DNA of 54,265 bases from an uncultured Prevotellaceae bacterium (GTDB lineage: Bacteria > Bacteroidota > Bacteroidia > Bacteroidales > Bacteroidaceae), in assembly GCA_902771155.1 (NCBI GenBank), contig CACXVS010000032.1, positions 1 through 54,265 of the forward strand, read 5' to 3'. Both the position numbers and the translations under genes were made by a program. Positions 10,940 through 20,993 of the stretch are shown piece after piece. The notes beneath the pieces were generated by a model. It had not been told where the DNA came from. It did not search any database and saw only the letters and a program-made list of their open reading frames with translations. Every line of letters starts with the position of its first letter. The first letter of the stretch is position 1.

Positions 10940-12100
10940 ATGGCACAGAAACGAGACTATTACGAGGTGTTAGGTGTCTCTAAGACAGCCTCAGAGGATG
11001 AAATCAAGAAAGCATATCGAAAGATAGCCATTAAGTATCATCCAGACCGTAACCCTGGTGACAAAGAAGCAGAAGAGAAGTTTAAGGAGGCTGCTGAGGC
11101 TTATAATGTTCTTCACGACCCTAAGACACGACAGCAGTATGACCAGTTCGGTTTCGATGGGCCGGGAATGGGCGGCTTCGGTGGTTTCAGTGGCTTCGGT
11201 GGAGCTAGTATGAACATGGACGATATCTTCTCAATGTTCGGAGATATCTTTGGTGGTCACGGGTTTGGAGGCTTCGGAGGCGGTCAACGCCGTCCTCAAC
11301 AGCATCGGGGCAGTGACCTCCGACTGAAAGTAAAACTTACCTTAGAAGAAATTAACACAGGCGTCACCAAGAAATTTAAGGTACGTAAGGATATTCCTTG
11401 TGAGCACTGTCATGGGAGTGGCGCTGAAGCAGGTAGCGGCAAAGAGACATGTGAGACCTGTCATGGTACAGGTGTTATCACCCATACCACTCAAAGCATT
11501 TTCGGCATGATGCAGCAGCAGAGCGTTTGTCCTGTCTGTGGTGGCGAAGGTCAGGTAATCAAGAATAAATGTAAGGATTGTGGTGGTACTGGAGTAAAAA
11601 AGGGTGAAGAGGTTGTTGAAATCAACATTCCAGCCGGTGTGGCAGAAGGTATGGTTGTAAATGTTCCAGGTAAAGGAAATGCCGGTAAACATAATGGTAT
11701 GAATGGCGACATTCAGGTGTTTATTGAAGAAGAAGAGCATGAGACCTTTATCCGAGACGGCAACGATCTGATTTATAATTTGTTGCTTGATTTCCCAACA
11801 GCTGCTTTAGGCGGTGAAGTGGAGATTCCTACTATCGAAGGTACTAAATTGAAAGTGAAGATGGATAATGGAACCCAGCCAGGTAAGACTATTCGTTTAC
11901 GTGGAAAAGGTCTTCCTGCCGTTCAAGGTTATGGAAATGGGAAGGGCGATCTTGTGGTTAATATCAGTGTCTATGTGCCCAGGACGCTTTCTCGAGAAGA
12001 GAAACAAGCCATTGAGCAGTTCCGTCAAAGTGACAACTTCAAGGGCGATAAGCAGACAAAAGACTCTATCTTCCAGCGTTTTAAGAATTATTTCAACTAA
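10940..12100 (+). CDS. dnaJ: DnaJ (Hsp40) chaperone
   Basis: This 386-residue type I Hsp40 has an N-terminal J domain with the HPD tripeptide (34-36) that stimulates DnaK ATPase. A Gly/Phe-rich region ([19 protein letters not shown]) follows, then four CxxCxGxG zinc repeats ([32 protein letters not shown]). The C-terminal peptide-binding domains include the usual [17 protein letters not shown] strand. All zinc cysteines are present. It directly follows grpE. Confidence 0.96.
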   Translation: MAQKRDYYEVLGVSKTASEDEIKKAYRKIAIKYHPDRNPGDKEAEEKFKEAAEAYNVLHDPKTRQQYDQFGFDGPGMGGFGGFSGFGGASMNMDDIFSMFGDIFGGHGFGGFGGGQRRPQQHRGSDLRLKVKLTLEEINTGVTKKFKVRKDIPCEHCHGSGAEAGSGKETCETCHGTGVITHTTQSIFGMMQQQSVCPVCGGEGQVIKNKCKDCGGTGVKKGEEVVEINIPAGVAEGMVVNVPGKGNAGKHNGMNGDIQVFIEEEEHETFIRDGNDLIYNLLLDFPTAALGGEVEIPTIEGTKLKVKMDNGTQPGKTIRLRGKGLPAVQGYGNGKGDLVVNISVYVPRTLSREEKQAIEQFRQSDNFKGDKQTKDSIFQRFKNYFN

Positions 12101-12124
12101 GTATTTTCCAATACCCCCAATAGC

Positions 12125-13438
12125 ATGACTTATCAGGAAACTTGTGAATATTTGTACAGACAATTGCCCATGTTCGAGCGGCAAGGTTCTAGTGGCTATA
12201 AAGAGGGGCTGGACAATACATTAAAGCTTGATGAGCATTTCGGGCGCCCTCATCGTAACTACCGCACAATCCATGTGGCAGGTACTAATGGTAAGGGTTC
12301 TTGTGCACATACTTTATCGTGCATTCTTCAGCAATGTGGCTACAAAGTGGGACTTTACACTTCACCTCATCTGGTAGATTTCGGTGAGCGTATTCGTATT
12401 AATGGAGTTCCTATCCCTGAAGAATATGTCGTCAACTTTGTTGAGAAAGAAAAATCATTCATTGAGCCAATGCAGCCTTCTTTCTTTGAGGTTGTTACGG
12501 CTATGGCTTTTAGTTTCTTTGCTGATATGGGGGTGGACTTCGCTGTTATTGAAGTTGGTATGGGAGGAAGACTGGACTGTACAAACATCATCTCCCCTAT
12601 CCTATCAGTTATTACTAATATCGGATATGATCATACACAGTTCCTGGGTACATCTTTAGAACAGATTGCTATGGAAAAAGCTGGTATTATCAAAAAAGGA
12701 ATCCCTGTTGTAGTTGGTGAAACAACTCCTGAGACACGTATGGTTTTTGAGACTGTAGCCGCCGAAGTAAATGCTCCCATTATATTTGCAGAAGACTGCA
12801 AAGAAGTGAAGTCGTTTGAGCATACAGACAACGTAATGGTCTATGATACAGAGAGCTTCGGTCTTTTGGAAGGAGTCCTGACAGGTAATTACCAAGAAAA
12901 GAATACGAACACCATTCTTTGTGCTGTGAAAGAACTTGAGAAGTTGGGCTATCTTCACCCTGTTTCATGCAGACCGGGATATATGTGTCAAAATAAGGAA
13001 GTTCGAGAGGCATTTAGAAACGTTTGTGCTCTTACAGGATTACAAGGGCGCTGGCAGACAGTCAAGGAATCACCATTGACAATCTGTGATACAGGCCATA
13101 ATCTGGATGGATGGAAATATTTGAGTGAGCAAATCAAGTCAGTATCATGTGACCACATGCATATTGTATTTGGTATGGTCGACGATAAGGATTTTGAAAG
13201 TGTGATGGCTCTGCTTCCTAAAACAGCCACTTATTATTTTACGAAAGCCAATAATAAGAGGGCTATTTCTGAGAATGTTCTTAAGTTATATGCTGATAGT
13301 TTAGGGCTTCATGGAGAGTGCTTTCCTGATGTTACCTCAGCCTATCAGGCTGCTAATGATGCTGCCAAAGAAACTGATTTTGTATTCATTGGAGGTAGCA
13401 GTTATGTGGTTGCAGAGTTCATTAAAAACTGTATTTAG
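12125..13438 (+). CDS. folC: bifunctional folylpolyglutamate synthase/dihydrofolate synthase
   Basis: This 437-residue Mur-ligase-family enzyme has the ATP loop HVAGTNGKGS (near residue 52), the family marker VGMGGRLDCTNII and the Mg-binding NIGYDHTQFLGTSLEQIAMEKAGI segment. The C-terminal domain contains DTGHNLDGW and FGMVDDKDF. It adds glutamate to dihydropteroate and to folates. It starts 24 bases after dnaJ and may share its transcript. The 105-base gap to galM contains an A/T-rich promoter-like stretch. Confidence 0.94.
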   Translation: MTYQETCEYLYRQLPMFERQGSSGYKEGLDNTLKLDEHFGRPHRNYRTIHVAGTNGKGSCAHTLSCILQQCGYKVGLYTSPHLVDFGERIRINGVPIPEEYVVNFVEKEKSFIEPMQPSFFEVVTAMAFSFFADMGVDFAVIEVGMGGRLDCTNIISPILSVITNIGYDHTQFLGTSLEQIAMEKAGIIKKGIPVVVGETTPETRMVFETVAAEVNAPIIFAEDCKEVKSFEHTDNVMVYDTESFGLLEGVLTGNYQEKNTNTILCAVKELEKLGYLHPVSCRPGYMCQNKEVREAFRNVCALTGLQGRWQTVKESPLTICDTGHNLDGWKYLSEQIKSVSCDHMHIVFGMVDDKDFESVMALLPKTATYYFTKANNKRAISENVLKLYADSLGLHGECFPDVTSAYQAANDAAKETDFVFIGGSSYVVAEFIKNCI

Positions 13439-13502
13439 CGTTTTTTAATACATCCGAAACATTTTTTTCGTAGTTTCATTCGTCAGTTTGGTATTTTTTC
13501 TG

Positions 13503-13510
13503 TTACTTTG
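13503..13510 (+). promoter_or_regulatory. possible -7 box of the galactose operon
   Basis: TTACTTTG at 13503-13510 is one base off TAnnTTTG and lies 33 bases before the galM ATG. It is the best promoter candidate in the gap after folC, where the plus-strand sugar locus begins. Confidence 0.4.
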
Positions 13511-13543
13511 CAGAAAATATAAATAACTTAAAACATTATCAAT

Positions 13544-14635
13544 ATGGCGAACACAACAGAAACAGCGAATCTGTGTGGTCTGAAGAGAGAAGATTTCCAG
13601 GCCACTATTAACGGTAAAAAAACCGACTTGTACATTCTTAGAAATCGTAAGGGATTTGAAGTGGCAATCTCTAACTATGGAGGTGCTATCTGTGCTATTA
13701 TGGTTCCTGGTAAGGATGGCAAAGTAGCTAACGTGATCCAAGGTCATGACAGTATTAAACAATTAACCAGTGGAAAAGAACCTTACCTGTCAACTCTGAT
13801 AGGTCGTTGGGGTAATCGTATCTGCAAAGGTCAGTTTACACTCAACGGCAAAGAGTATCAGTTGGCTCTTAACGATGGTCCAAACCATCTTCATGGTGGT
13901 AATGTAGGCTTTAATGCAAAGGTATGGGACGCTCGTCAGATGGGTCCCCGTTCTTTGGCATTGCATCGGATTTCATCTTATGGTGAAGAGGGCTTTACTG
14001 GAGAGTTAGACGTTACGGTAGAATTCACTTTTACCGACCAGAACGAACTGGTGATTGAGTATCTGGCCACTACCAATAAGAAGACTATTGTCAATCTGAC
14101 ACATCATGCTTTCTTTAGTCTGGCTGGTACAGCTGATCCCACCCCAGGTATCGAGGACCAGATCTGTGAAATCAATGCAGACTTCTATCTGCCGACTGAT
14201 GCTACGGCTATTCCAACAGGTGAAATTTTGAAGGTAGAAGGTACACCTTTCGATTTCCGTACGCCAAAACCTTTCGGACAGGATATTAATGCTGACAATG
14301 AGCAGATAAAGTTCGGACACGGTTTCGATCATAACTATGTGCTCAATAAGCAGGAAGAGGGCGACCTCTCGTTTGCAGCAAAGATTACAGATCCGAAGAG
14401 CGGACGTACGATGGAAGTTTATACAACGGAGCCTGGTTTGCAACTGTATACAGGTAATTTCTTAAGCGGTTACAAAGGCGCTAATGGTTGTACATTCCCT
14501 CATCGTTCAGCAGTGTGCTTCGAGGCTCAGCATTTCCCCGATTCTCCTAATCGTCCGTATTTCCCAAGTGTCGTCCTGAACCCAGGCCAGCGCTATAAGC
14601 AAAAGACGATTTATCGTTTTGGAGTTGTGGAATAA
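13544..14635 (+). CDS. galM: aldose 1-epimerase (cytoplasmic mutarotase)
   Basis: This 363-residue galactose mutarotase family protein has no signal peptide. Family motifs are NYGGAICAIMVPG, GRWGNRICKGQF, NDGPNHLHGG with the catalytic-region His, NLTHHAFFSLAG, the substrate-binding GHGFDHNYVLN, and AVCFEAQHFPDSPN with the catalytic Glu. It interconverts alpha and beta anomers so that galactokinase receives alpha-galactose. It is followed at 30 bases by the sugar porter and then galK, making a compact galactose operon. A second, exported epimerase lies at 17343-18521. Confidence 0.93.
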   Translation: MANTTETANLCGLKREDFQATINGKKTDLYILRNRKGFEVAISNYGGAICAIMVPGKDGKVANVIQGHDSIKQLTSGKEPYLSTLIGRWGNRICKGQFTLNGKEYQLALNDGPNHLHGGNVGFNAKVWDARQMGPRSLALHRISSYGEEGFTGELDVTVEFTFTDQNELVIEYLATTNKKTIVNLTHHAFFSLAGTADPTPGIEDQICEINADFYLPTDATAIPTGEILKVEGTPFDFRTPKPFGQDINADNEQIKFGHGFDHNYVLNKQEEGDLSFAAKITDPKSGRTMEVYTTEPGLQLYTGNFLSGYKGANGCTFPHRSAVCFEAQHFPDSPNRPYFPSVVLNPGQRYKQKTIYRFGVVE

Positions 14636-14665
14636 ATGCAAAAACTATAAAGACAATATTATTAT

Positions 14666-15976
14666 ATGAGTAATCAAAAACAAAATGGAAGTGTCATCGC
14701 TATCATAACGATGATGTTCCTATATGCCATGATATCGTTTGTAACGAATCTGGGTGCACCTATTGGTGTTATTTGGAAGAACCAACCTGAAATAGGTGGT
14801 TCTAACGTGCTTGGTATCATGGGTAACTTTATGAATTTCTTCGCCTATCTGTTTATGGGTATTCCTGCAGGCAAGATGTTGACAAAGGTCGGCTATAAAA
14901 AGACGGCCCTTATCGGCATTGCTGTAGGTTTTGTAGGCGTTTTGATTCAGTTCCTCTCTGGTTTCTCAGGAGGTGTCGCAGGTTTCTGCATCTATCTCTT
15001 TGGCGCATTCATCTCCGGTTTCTCAGTTTGTATCTTGAATACAGTTGTGAACCCGATGCTGAACTTGCTTGGTGGTGGTGGTAATCGCGGTAACCAGTTG
15101 AATATGATCGGTGGTACACTGAATTCATTGGCAGGAACGATGACGCCAATGCTTGTTGGTGCCCTGATTGGAACAGTAACTGCTTCTACTCAGATGGCTG
15201 ATGTCAATTTGGTGATGTATATTGCTATGACGGTATTTGCTGCAGCCTTCATCATCCTGATATTCATACCAATTCAGGATCCTGAGATGGGTAAGGTAAC
15301 TGCAGAAACAGTCTTCGAACATTCTCCATGGGCATTTCGTCATTGCCTTCTTGGTGTGATTGCCATCTTTGTATATGTCGGTGTCGAGGTAGGTATTCCT
15401 GGCGGTTTGAACTTCTATTTGTCAGACACTTCTGATAAGGGTGCAGGTCTGCTTGAGAATGCCGCAACTATAGGTGGTGCAGTTGCTGCCATGTATTGGT
15501 TGCTGATGCTGGTAGGCCGATTGGTATCCAGTGCTATTGCAGGAAAAGTCTCTTCACGCCAGATGATGCTCTTCTGTACTGCAGTCGCTATGGTACTTAT
15601 TCTTGCTGCTATGTTAACTCCGAAGGATGTAACCGTGACAATGCCACTGGTGAAGATCCTTGAGGGATCAGTGGAGATGACGACTGTACCGATGAGTGCT
15701 ATGTTGTTGGTCCTTGTTGGATTATGCACATCAGTCATGTGGGCATCTATCTTTAACCTTGCGACAGAGGGTTTGGGTAAGTATACTGCTCAAGCATCTG
15801 GAATCTTCATGATGATGGTAGTAGGTGGAGGCGTGCTTCCTGTTGTGCAGAATTTCTTTGCAGACATGATGGGATATATGCCTAGCTATTTCATCTATCT
15901 GTTGGCTGTTGCTTACATGTTCTACTATGCCCTTATCGGTTGTAAGAACGTCAATAAAGATATTCCTGTTGATTAA
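14666..15976 (+). CDS. MFS sugar porter (FHS/GluP-like), probable galactose/glucose uptake
   Basis: This 436-residue protein has about 12 hydrophobic segments and belongs to the major facilitator superfamily. The segment NPMLNLLGGGGNRGNQLNMIGGTLNSLAGT matches in layout the N-P-(x)n-LG...LN...NSLG motif of the fucose/galactose/hexuronate symporters. Its position between galM and galK makes galactose (or glucose) the likely substrate, taken up with protons. The substrate is inferred from context and not from residues. Spacing to galK is 21 bases. Confidence 0.82.
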   Translation: MSNQKQNGSVIAIITMMFLYAMISFVTNLGAPIGVIWKNQPEIGGSNVLGIMGNFMNFFAYLFMGIPAGKMLTKVGYKKTALIGIAVGFVGVLIQFLSGFSGGVAGFCIYLFGAFISGFSVCILNTVVNPMLNLLGGGGNRGNQLNMIGGTLNSLAGTMTPMLVGALIGTVTASTQMADVNLVMYIAMTVFAAAFIILIFIPIQDPEMGKVTAETVFEHSPWAFRHCLLGVIAIFVYVGVEVGIPGGLNFYLSDTSDKGAGLLENAATIGGAVAAMYWLLMLVGRLVSSAIAGKVSSRQMMLFCTAVAMVLILAAMLTPKDVTVTMPLVKILEGSVEMTTVPMSAMLLVLVGLCTSVMWASIFNLATEGLGKYTAQASGIFMMMVVGGGVLPVVQNFFADMMGYMPSYFIYLLAVAYMFYYALIGCKNVNKDIPVD

Positions 15977-15997
15977 TACACCTTATTTATATTATAT

Positions 15998-17161
15998 ATG
16001 GATATTGAATTTGTAAGAAGTCGTTTCATCAAGCATTTTGACGGAAAGACAGGAAATATATATGCATCTCCTGGACGTATCAATCTCATCGGCGAACATA
16101 CTGATTACAATGGTGGTTTCGTATTTCCTGGAGCTGTTGACAAAGGTGTAATGGCTGAGATGCGTGCAAATGGTACAGAGAACACCGTGATGGCCTATGC
16201 CATTGATCTTAAAGATCGTGTTGATTTTAAGTTGTCTGATCCAGATGGTCCTCGTGCTAGTTGGGCTCGCTATATATATGGTATTTCACTCGAGATGAAG
16301 AAGTTGGGAGTACCTGTAAAAGGATTTAATATTGCCTTTGCAGGTGATGTGCCTCTTGGTGCAGGTATGTCTTCTTCTGCAGCAATGGAGAGTTGCTTTG
16401 CTTGTGGGTTGAATGATATCTTTGGAGAGAATAAGGTCTCACAATGGGACATCGTATTGGCTGGTCAAGCTACTGAACACAATTACTGCGGTGTCAATTG
16501 TGGTATTATGGATCAGTTTGCGTCCGTCTTCGGTAAGTCAGGCTGTTTGATGCGTCTCGACTGTCGTTCACGTGAGTTCGAATACTTCCCATTTAAGCCC
16601 GATGGCTATCGTCTTGTATTGCTTGACTCAGTGGTTAAACACCAATTGGCAGGTTCTCCTTACAATGACCGTCGCAATTCTTGTGAAAATGTTGTTAAGC
16701 ATATTGCTGCTAAGCATCCAGAAGGAAAGTTCGAGACTTTGCGCGACTGCACATGGGAACAACTTGACGAAGTAAGAGCCGAGGTCGGTGAAGAAGACTA
16801 CAAGCGTGCTAAGTTCGTTCTTGGTGAAAAAGATCGCGTATTAGCTGTATGTGATGCTCTCAATGAAGGAGACTACGAGAAAGTTGGCGAACTGATGTAC
16901 CAGACCCATGAAGGATTGTCCAAAGACTACGAAGTATCATGTGAGGAATTAGACTTCCTAAATGACATTGCGAAGGAAAATGGAGTAACAGGTTCACGCA
17001 TTATGGGTGGAGGTTTCGGTGGTTGTACCATTAATCTCGTGCGCAATGATCTTTATAAGCAGTTTATCGCTGATGCCAAGAAGAGATTTAATGAGAAGTA
17101 TGGTCATGAGCCAAAAGTCTATGACGTTGTTATTGGTGATGGATCACGTAAGATTTGCTAA
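15998..17161 (+). CDS. galK: galactokinase
   Basis: This 387-residue GHMP kinase phosphorylates galactose to galactose-1-phosphate in the Leloir pathway. The galactokinase signature appears as GRINLIGEHTDYNGG (near 26-40), the ATP loop as VPLGAGMSSSAAME, the catalytic Asp segment as GVNCGIMDQFASVFG, and motif 3 as GSRIMGGGFGGCTINLV. Length is normal. Neither galT nor galE is in the window. A strong terminator follows at 17211-17252. Confidence 0.96.
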   Translation: MDIEFVRSRFIKHFDGKTGNIYASPGRINLIGEHTDYNGGFVFPGAVDKGVMAEMRANGTENTVMAYAIDLKDRVDFKLSDPDGPRASWARYIYGISLEMKKLGVPVKGFNIAFAGDVPLGAGMSSSAAMESCFACGLNDIFGENKVSQWDIVLAGQATEHNYCGVNCGIMDQFASVFGKSGCLMRLDCRSREFEYFPFKPDGYRLVLLDSVVKHQLAGSPYNDRRNSCENVVKHIAAKHPEGKFETLRDCTWEQLDEVRAEVGEEDYKRAKFVLGEKDRVLAVCDALNEGDYEKVGELMYQTHEGLSKDYEVSCEELDFLNDIAKENGVTGSRIMGGGFGGCTINLVRNDLYKQFIADAKKRFNEKYGHEPKVYDVVIGDGSRKIC

Positions 17162-17173
17162 TTTCAAAACAGC

Positions 17174-17197
17174 ATAAACACTACTTTTTGTGTTTAT
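17174..17197 (+). repeat. hairpin upstream of the galK terminator
   Basis: ATAAACAC (17174-17181) pairs exactly with GTGTTTAT (17190-17197) around an 8-base loop. It sits 12 bases after the galK stop and just before the stronger terminator hairpin, and may protect the 3' end. Confidence 0.55.
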
Positions 17198-17210
17198 AAA
17201 GGTTAAATTT

Positions 17211-17252
17211 TGATGGTAAGGTGTAAAAACAACACTTTACCATCATTTTTTT
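17211..17252 (+). terminator. rho-independent terminator after galK
   Basis: A 14-pair stem with one G-U pair (17211-17224 with 17232-17245) and a 7-base loop is followed by seven T residues (17246-17252). It ends the galM-MFS-galK transcript and separates it from the arabinose genes. Confidence 0.92.
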
Positions 17253-17283
17253 CTATTAACTCTTGCATATTAAAAAAAATAAT

Positions 17284-17295
17284 TGTAATTTTACA
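17284..17295 (+). promoter_or_regulatory. inverted repeat TGTAA-TT-TTACA, possible AraR operator
   Basis: TGTAA and TTACA form an inverted repeat with a 2-base spacer. It overlaps TAATTTTA (17286-17293), which resembles a -7 box, about 50 bases before the arabinose operon. The position is suitable for a repressor. That it binds the NUDIX regulator at 20303 is a guess from location. Confidence 0.35.
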
Positions 17296-17342
17296 CCCAA
17301 AATGAAATGATAACGTAATAATATTCCTAAAAACAAATTGAG

Positions 17343-18521
17343 ATGAAAACAATTAAGAGTTATTTTCTTGGTTTCGGTGTTGTTACACTGATGTTCTGCT
17401 CATGCGCAAGTAAACCACAGGTTCCTCAACTCACGGTATCGGGTCTCGACCCTGCCAAGTTCGACACAACCATTCAGTCTAAACCAGTAAGGCTTTACAC
17501 ACTGAAGAACCAGAATGGTATGGAGGTATGTATTACCAATTATGGCGGTCGTGTGGTATCTCTCGTTGTTCCAGACAAGAATGGCAAGTCTACTGACGTT
17601 GTTCTCGGTTTCGACAACATCGCTCAATATGCCGACACTCTCAATTCGCCTAGCGACTATGGCTCAAGTGTTGGCAGATATGCCAACCGTATTAAGAATG
17701 GACAGTTTATCCTTGGTGAGGATACCATTCAATTAAAGAAAAACGACGGTCCGAACTGCCTGCATGGTGGTGGTAATACGGGTTGGATGCATCAGGTATA
17801 TGATGCTGAGCAGATTGGTGACTCTATTCTTAAACTCACTATTGTTGCTAAAGATGGTGAAAACGGATTCCCCGGTAAAGTAATGGCTGTTACGACTTAT
17901 AAGGTCACATCTGATAACATCCTTGATATGACATGGGAAGCAGAGACTGATAAGCCGACCATTATCAATCAGACTAATCACAACTACTATAATCTGAATG
18001 GTGACTTCACACAGCCAGCTTATGATATGGTTCTTTATGTTAATGCCGACAACTTCACCCCCAGCGATGGCTTATATATTCCTACTGGTGAAATCAAGGC
18101 GGTTGAGGGAACTCCCATGGATTTCCGCCAGCCTCATGCTCTTGGTGACAGTATCAAGAACGATTTCGACCAGATTCAGAATGCTGGAGGTTACGACCAC
18201 AACTGGTGTCTCAATACCTATAAGGATGGAAAGGGCGATGATACCCAGGTATGCGCCAGCCTCTATTCTCCTAAAACAGGTATCTTTATGGAGATGTATA
18301 CTAATGAACCAGGAGTTCAGGTCTATAGCGGTAATTTTCAGGGCGTTGGTAATGAATTGAACATCCAACACAAGCATGGTCCTTATCCTCAGCACGTCAG
18401 TGTCTGTCTGGAAAGTCAGAAATATCCCGATTCTCCTAACAAGGCAGATTGGGTACAGCCTATTTTGAATCCGGGTGAGAAGTACTATAGTCACGCAGCA
18501 TATAAATTTTCAATTAAATAA
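17343..18521 (+). CDS. aldose 1-epimerase lipoprotein
   Basis: This 392-residue mutarotase-family protein has a lipoprotein signal, residues 1-21 ending in TLMFCSC with a lipobox Cys, so it is probably anchored in the periplasm or at the surface. Motifs follow galM: NYGGRVVSLVVPD, GRYANRIKNGQF, NDGPNCLHGG, QTNHNYYNL, GGYDHNWCLN, and VCLESQKYPDSPN with the catalytic Glu. It would equilibrate anomers of released galactose or arabinose before transport by the symporter encoded 25 bases downstream. It opens the arabinose operon and is clearly diverged from the cytoplasmic galM copy. Confidence 0.9.
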   Translation: MKTIKSYFLGFGVVTLMFCSCASKPQVPQLTVSGLDPAKFDTTIQSKPVRLYTLKNQNGMEVCITNYGGRVVSLVVPDKNGKSTDVVLGFDNIAQYADTLNSPSDYGSSVGRYANRIKNGQFILGEDTIQLKKNDGPNCLHGGGNTGWMHQVYDAEQIGDSILKLTIVAKDGENGFPGKVMAVTTYKVTSDNILDMTWEAETDKPTIINQTNHNYYNLNGDFTQPAYDMVLYVNADNFTPSDGLYIPTGEIKAVEGTPMDFRQPHALGDSIKNDFDQIQNAGGYDHNWCLNTYKDGKGDDTQVCASLYSPKTGIFMEMYTNEPGVQVYSGNFQGVGNELNIQHKHGPYPQHVSVCLESQKYPDSPNKADWVQPILNPGEKYYSHAAYKFSIK

Positions 18522-18546
18522 TTACTAACTATTAACATTTAATAAA

Positions 18547-20292
18547 ATGAATTGGAGTTCTAAAGAATTCATCTGGCTCGACTGGACTGTCCTAGCCGTA
18601 GGCCTGTTAGGAGTGGTGGCAGCAGTATGGTATGCCATCTGGAAAGACAAGAAAGCCCAGCAGGGCGAAGACTCATCAGCTTACCTCTTTGGTAAGGGCG
18701 AGCCTTGGTATGTGATTGGTATGGCAATCTTCGCTGCCAACATTGGTTCTGAGCACCTTGTAGGTTTGGCTGGAACAGGTGCGAAGGATGGTGTAGGTAT
18801 GGCTCACTGGGAGATGCAGGGATGGATGATCCTGATCCTCGGTTGGCTCTTCGTACCGTTCTATCAGTTACTCATCAACAAGATGGGTAAGATTATTACG
18901 ATGCCTGATTTCCTGAAGTTCCGCTATACTCAGCGCACAGGATCGTGGCTCTCTATCATCACCCTGGTAGCTTACGTGCTGACAAAGGTTTCTGTGACTG
19001 CATTTACTGGCGGTATCTTCTTCAAATACCTCTTGGGTATCCCCTTCTGGTATGGAGCTATCGGTTTGATTGCCATCACAGCTGTATTTACAGTGTTTGG
19101 AGGTATGAAGGGTGTGATGACATTGTCTTCTATCCAGACACCTATTCTTATTATTGGTTCTTTCCTCGTACTCTTCTTAGGTCTCTCTGCTCTGGGCGAT
19201 GGCAGCATCACTCAAGGTTGGAGCAACATGATGGCTGCTTGTAACGCTGCTCATGATGGTTACGGAACAACTCACATGTTCCACACGAATCCCGGTGACC
19301 CGATGTATCCTCAGTTCCCTGGTTATGTTGTATTCCTTGGTGCTTCTATCATCGGTTTCTGGTACTGGTGTACCGACCAGCATATCGTTCAACGTGTACT
19401 TGGTCAGGTGCCTGGTGAAGATAATAAGGTCGTGATGGCCCGTGCACGTCGCGGTACCATTGCAGCCGGTTTCTTCAAACTCCTCCCCTGTTTCATGTTC
19501 CTTATTCCAGGAATGATTGCCTATGCACTTTCCCTTAAGACGGGTAGTGGTATAGAGATGGACATTACTAACCATGAGTCTACCGATGGAGCCTTCGCCA
19601 TGATGGTGAAGAACATCCTTCCTGCTGGTATAAAGGGTATTGTTACCATTGGTTTCGTATGTGCTCTCGTTGCTTCTCTGGCAGCTTTCTTCAACTCTTG
19701 TGCTACCCTCTTCACTGAAGATTTCTACAAGCCTATGAAGAAAGGCATGAGTGAGGCTCACTATGTATTCGTTGGTCGTATGGCCACTGTCGTGGTAGTG
19801 CTGTTAGGTCTGGCTTGGATGCCAATCATGATGAACATGGGTAACCTCTACAGTTATCTGCAGGATATCCAGTCACTTATTGCACCTGCAATGGTGGCAG
19901 TCTTCACACTTGGTATCTTCTCTAAGAAGATTACACCTAAGGCTGGTGAATGGGGTCTCATCGGTGGTTTCATGATTGGTATGGTTCGTCTGATTACCAA
20001 TGTCGTCACCGACTCAGGTAAGGCTGCTATGGATGGAGCCTTCTGGGATGCCACCTCATGGTTCTGGCAGACAAACTGGCTCATCTTCGAGTGCTGGCTT
20101 CTTGTCTTCATCATCATCTTGATGGTAGTTGTCAGTTGCTTCACACCTGCGCCTTCAAAGGAACAAGTTGATGCGATCACCTTTACCCCCGAATTCAAGA
20201 AGAGTATTCGTGAAAGCTGGGGTGTTTGGGATATTGTTGGCACATTGCTCGTTGTTGGACTTGTCAGCTGCTTCTACGCATATTTCTGGTAA
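18547..20292 (+). CDS. sodium/sugar symporter (SSS/SGLT family)
   Basis: This 581-residue membrane protein has about 14 transmembrane segments. SSS family marks include IFAANIGSEHLVGLAGTGA, the KFRYTQRTGSWLS loop, GGMKGVMTLSSIQTPI and FWYWCTDQHIVQRVLG. SGLT-type transporters couple sodium to uptake of hexoses or pentoses. Between a secreted epimerase and the AraR/araDAB genes, arabinose is the likeliest substrate, with galactose or glucose as alternatives. Spacing to the regulator gene is only 10 bases, which ties transport and control in one operon. Confidence 0.9.
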   Translation: MNWSSKEFIWLDWTVLAVGLLGVVAAVWYAIWKDKKAQQGEDSSAYLFGKGEPWYVIGMAIFAANIGSEHLVGLAGTGAKDGVGMAHWEMQGWMILILGWLFVPFYQLLINKMGKIITMPDFLKFRYTQRTGSWLSIITLVAYVLTKVSVTAFTGGIFFKYLLGIPFWYGAIGLIAITAVFTVFGGMKGVMTLSSIQTPILIIGSFLVLFLGLSALGDGSITQGWSNMMAACNAAHDGYGTTHMFHTNPGDPMYPQFPGYVVFLGASIIGFWYWCTDQHIVQRVLGQVPGEDNKVVMARARRGTIAAGFFKLLPCFMFLIPGMIAYALSLKTGSGIEMDITNHESTDGAFAMMVKNILPAGIKGIVTIGFVCALVASLAAFFNSCATLFTEDFYKPMKKGMSEAHYVFVGRMATVVVVLLGLAWMPIMMNMGNLYSYLQDIQSLIAPAMVAVFTLGIFSKKITPKAGEWGLIGGFMIGMVRLITNVVTDSGKAAMDGAFWDATSWFWQTNWLIFECWLLVFIIILMVVVSCFTPAPSKEQVDAITFTPEFKKSIRESWGVWDIVGTLLVVGLVSCFYAYFW

Positions 20293-20302
20293 TTATTGAT
20301 AT

Positions 20303-20977
20303 ATGACTTATTATAACGAACATTCTAAAGTCTGGTTGTCTGTTGACTGTATCATCTTTGGCTTTGACGAAGGGAAATTAAAGATTCTTATTGGTAAGCG
20401 CAAGATGGATCCAGGACGTGGAGAATGGAGCCTTTACGGAGGCTTCGTCGATGGCAGTGAAAGCGTTGACGATGCGGCTATTCGTACTCTTTACGAACTG
20501 ACCGGACTGAGGAATCTATACATGAGACAAGTGGGAGCCTTTGGTAATGTCGATCGTGACCCAGGCGAAAGGGTTGTGTCTATTGCCTATTATGCACTCA
20601 TTAATGTAAAAGACTATGACGATGCCCTGCGTAAGGAACATGGAGTAGAATGGATTGATGTCAATGAGATTCCACAACTCTATTCCGACCACAATGAGAT
20701 GGTTCGTAAGGCGCGTAAGATGATGCAGCAGAAGTTAGCCCACGAACCAGTGGGCTTCCGACTGCTCCCCAGTTTGTTCACCCTTACCCAACTGCAGAAA
20801 CTCTATGAGGCTGTTAATGGTGAGGAACTTGACAAACGCAACTTCCGTAAGCGCATCAAGGATATGGGTTTCATCGAAAAGACCGAACTGATCGATAAGA
20901 CAGGGTCAAAACGTGGCGCATATCTCTATCGATTTAACAAAAGGGTTTATAATGAAGACCCGACATTCAAACTGTAA
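20303..20977 (+). CDS. araR: NUDIX-type transcriptional regulator of arabinose genes (AraR)
   Basis: This 224-residue protein has an N-terminal NUDIX fold (1-145) and a C-terminal winged helix (about 150-224, with [20 protein letters not shown]). The Nudix box is present in outline ([20 protein letters not shown]) but the catalytic REUxEE core is RTLYEL, so hydrolase activity is not expected. Such proteins act as sugar sensors. Bacteroides AraR is the known example: it represses arabinose genes and is relieved by L-arabinose. Its place between the symporter and araD supports that role. The DNA site is unknown; see 17284-17295 for a candidate. Confidence 0.85.
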   Translation: MTYYNEHSKVWLSVDCIIFGFDEGKLKILIGKRKMDPGRGEWSLYGGFVDGSESVDDAAIRTLYELTGLRNLYMRQVGAFGNVDRDPGERVVSIAYYALINVKDYDDALRKEHGVEWIDVNEIPQLYSDHNEMVRKARKMMQQKLAHEPVGFRLLPSLFTLTQLQKLYEAVNGEELDKRNFRKRIKDMGFIEKTELIDKTGSKRGAYLYRFNKRVYNEDPTFKL

Positions 20978-20993
20978 TTTAAAACTATTTATT

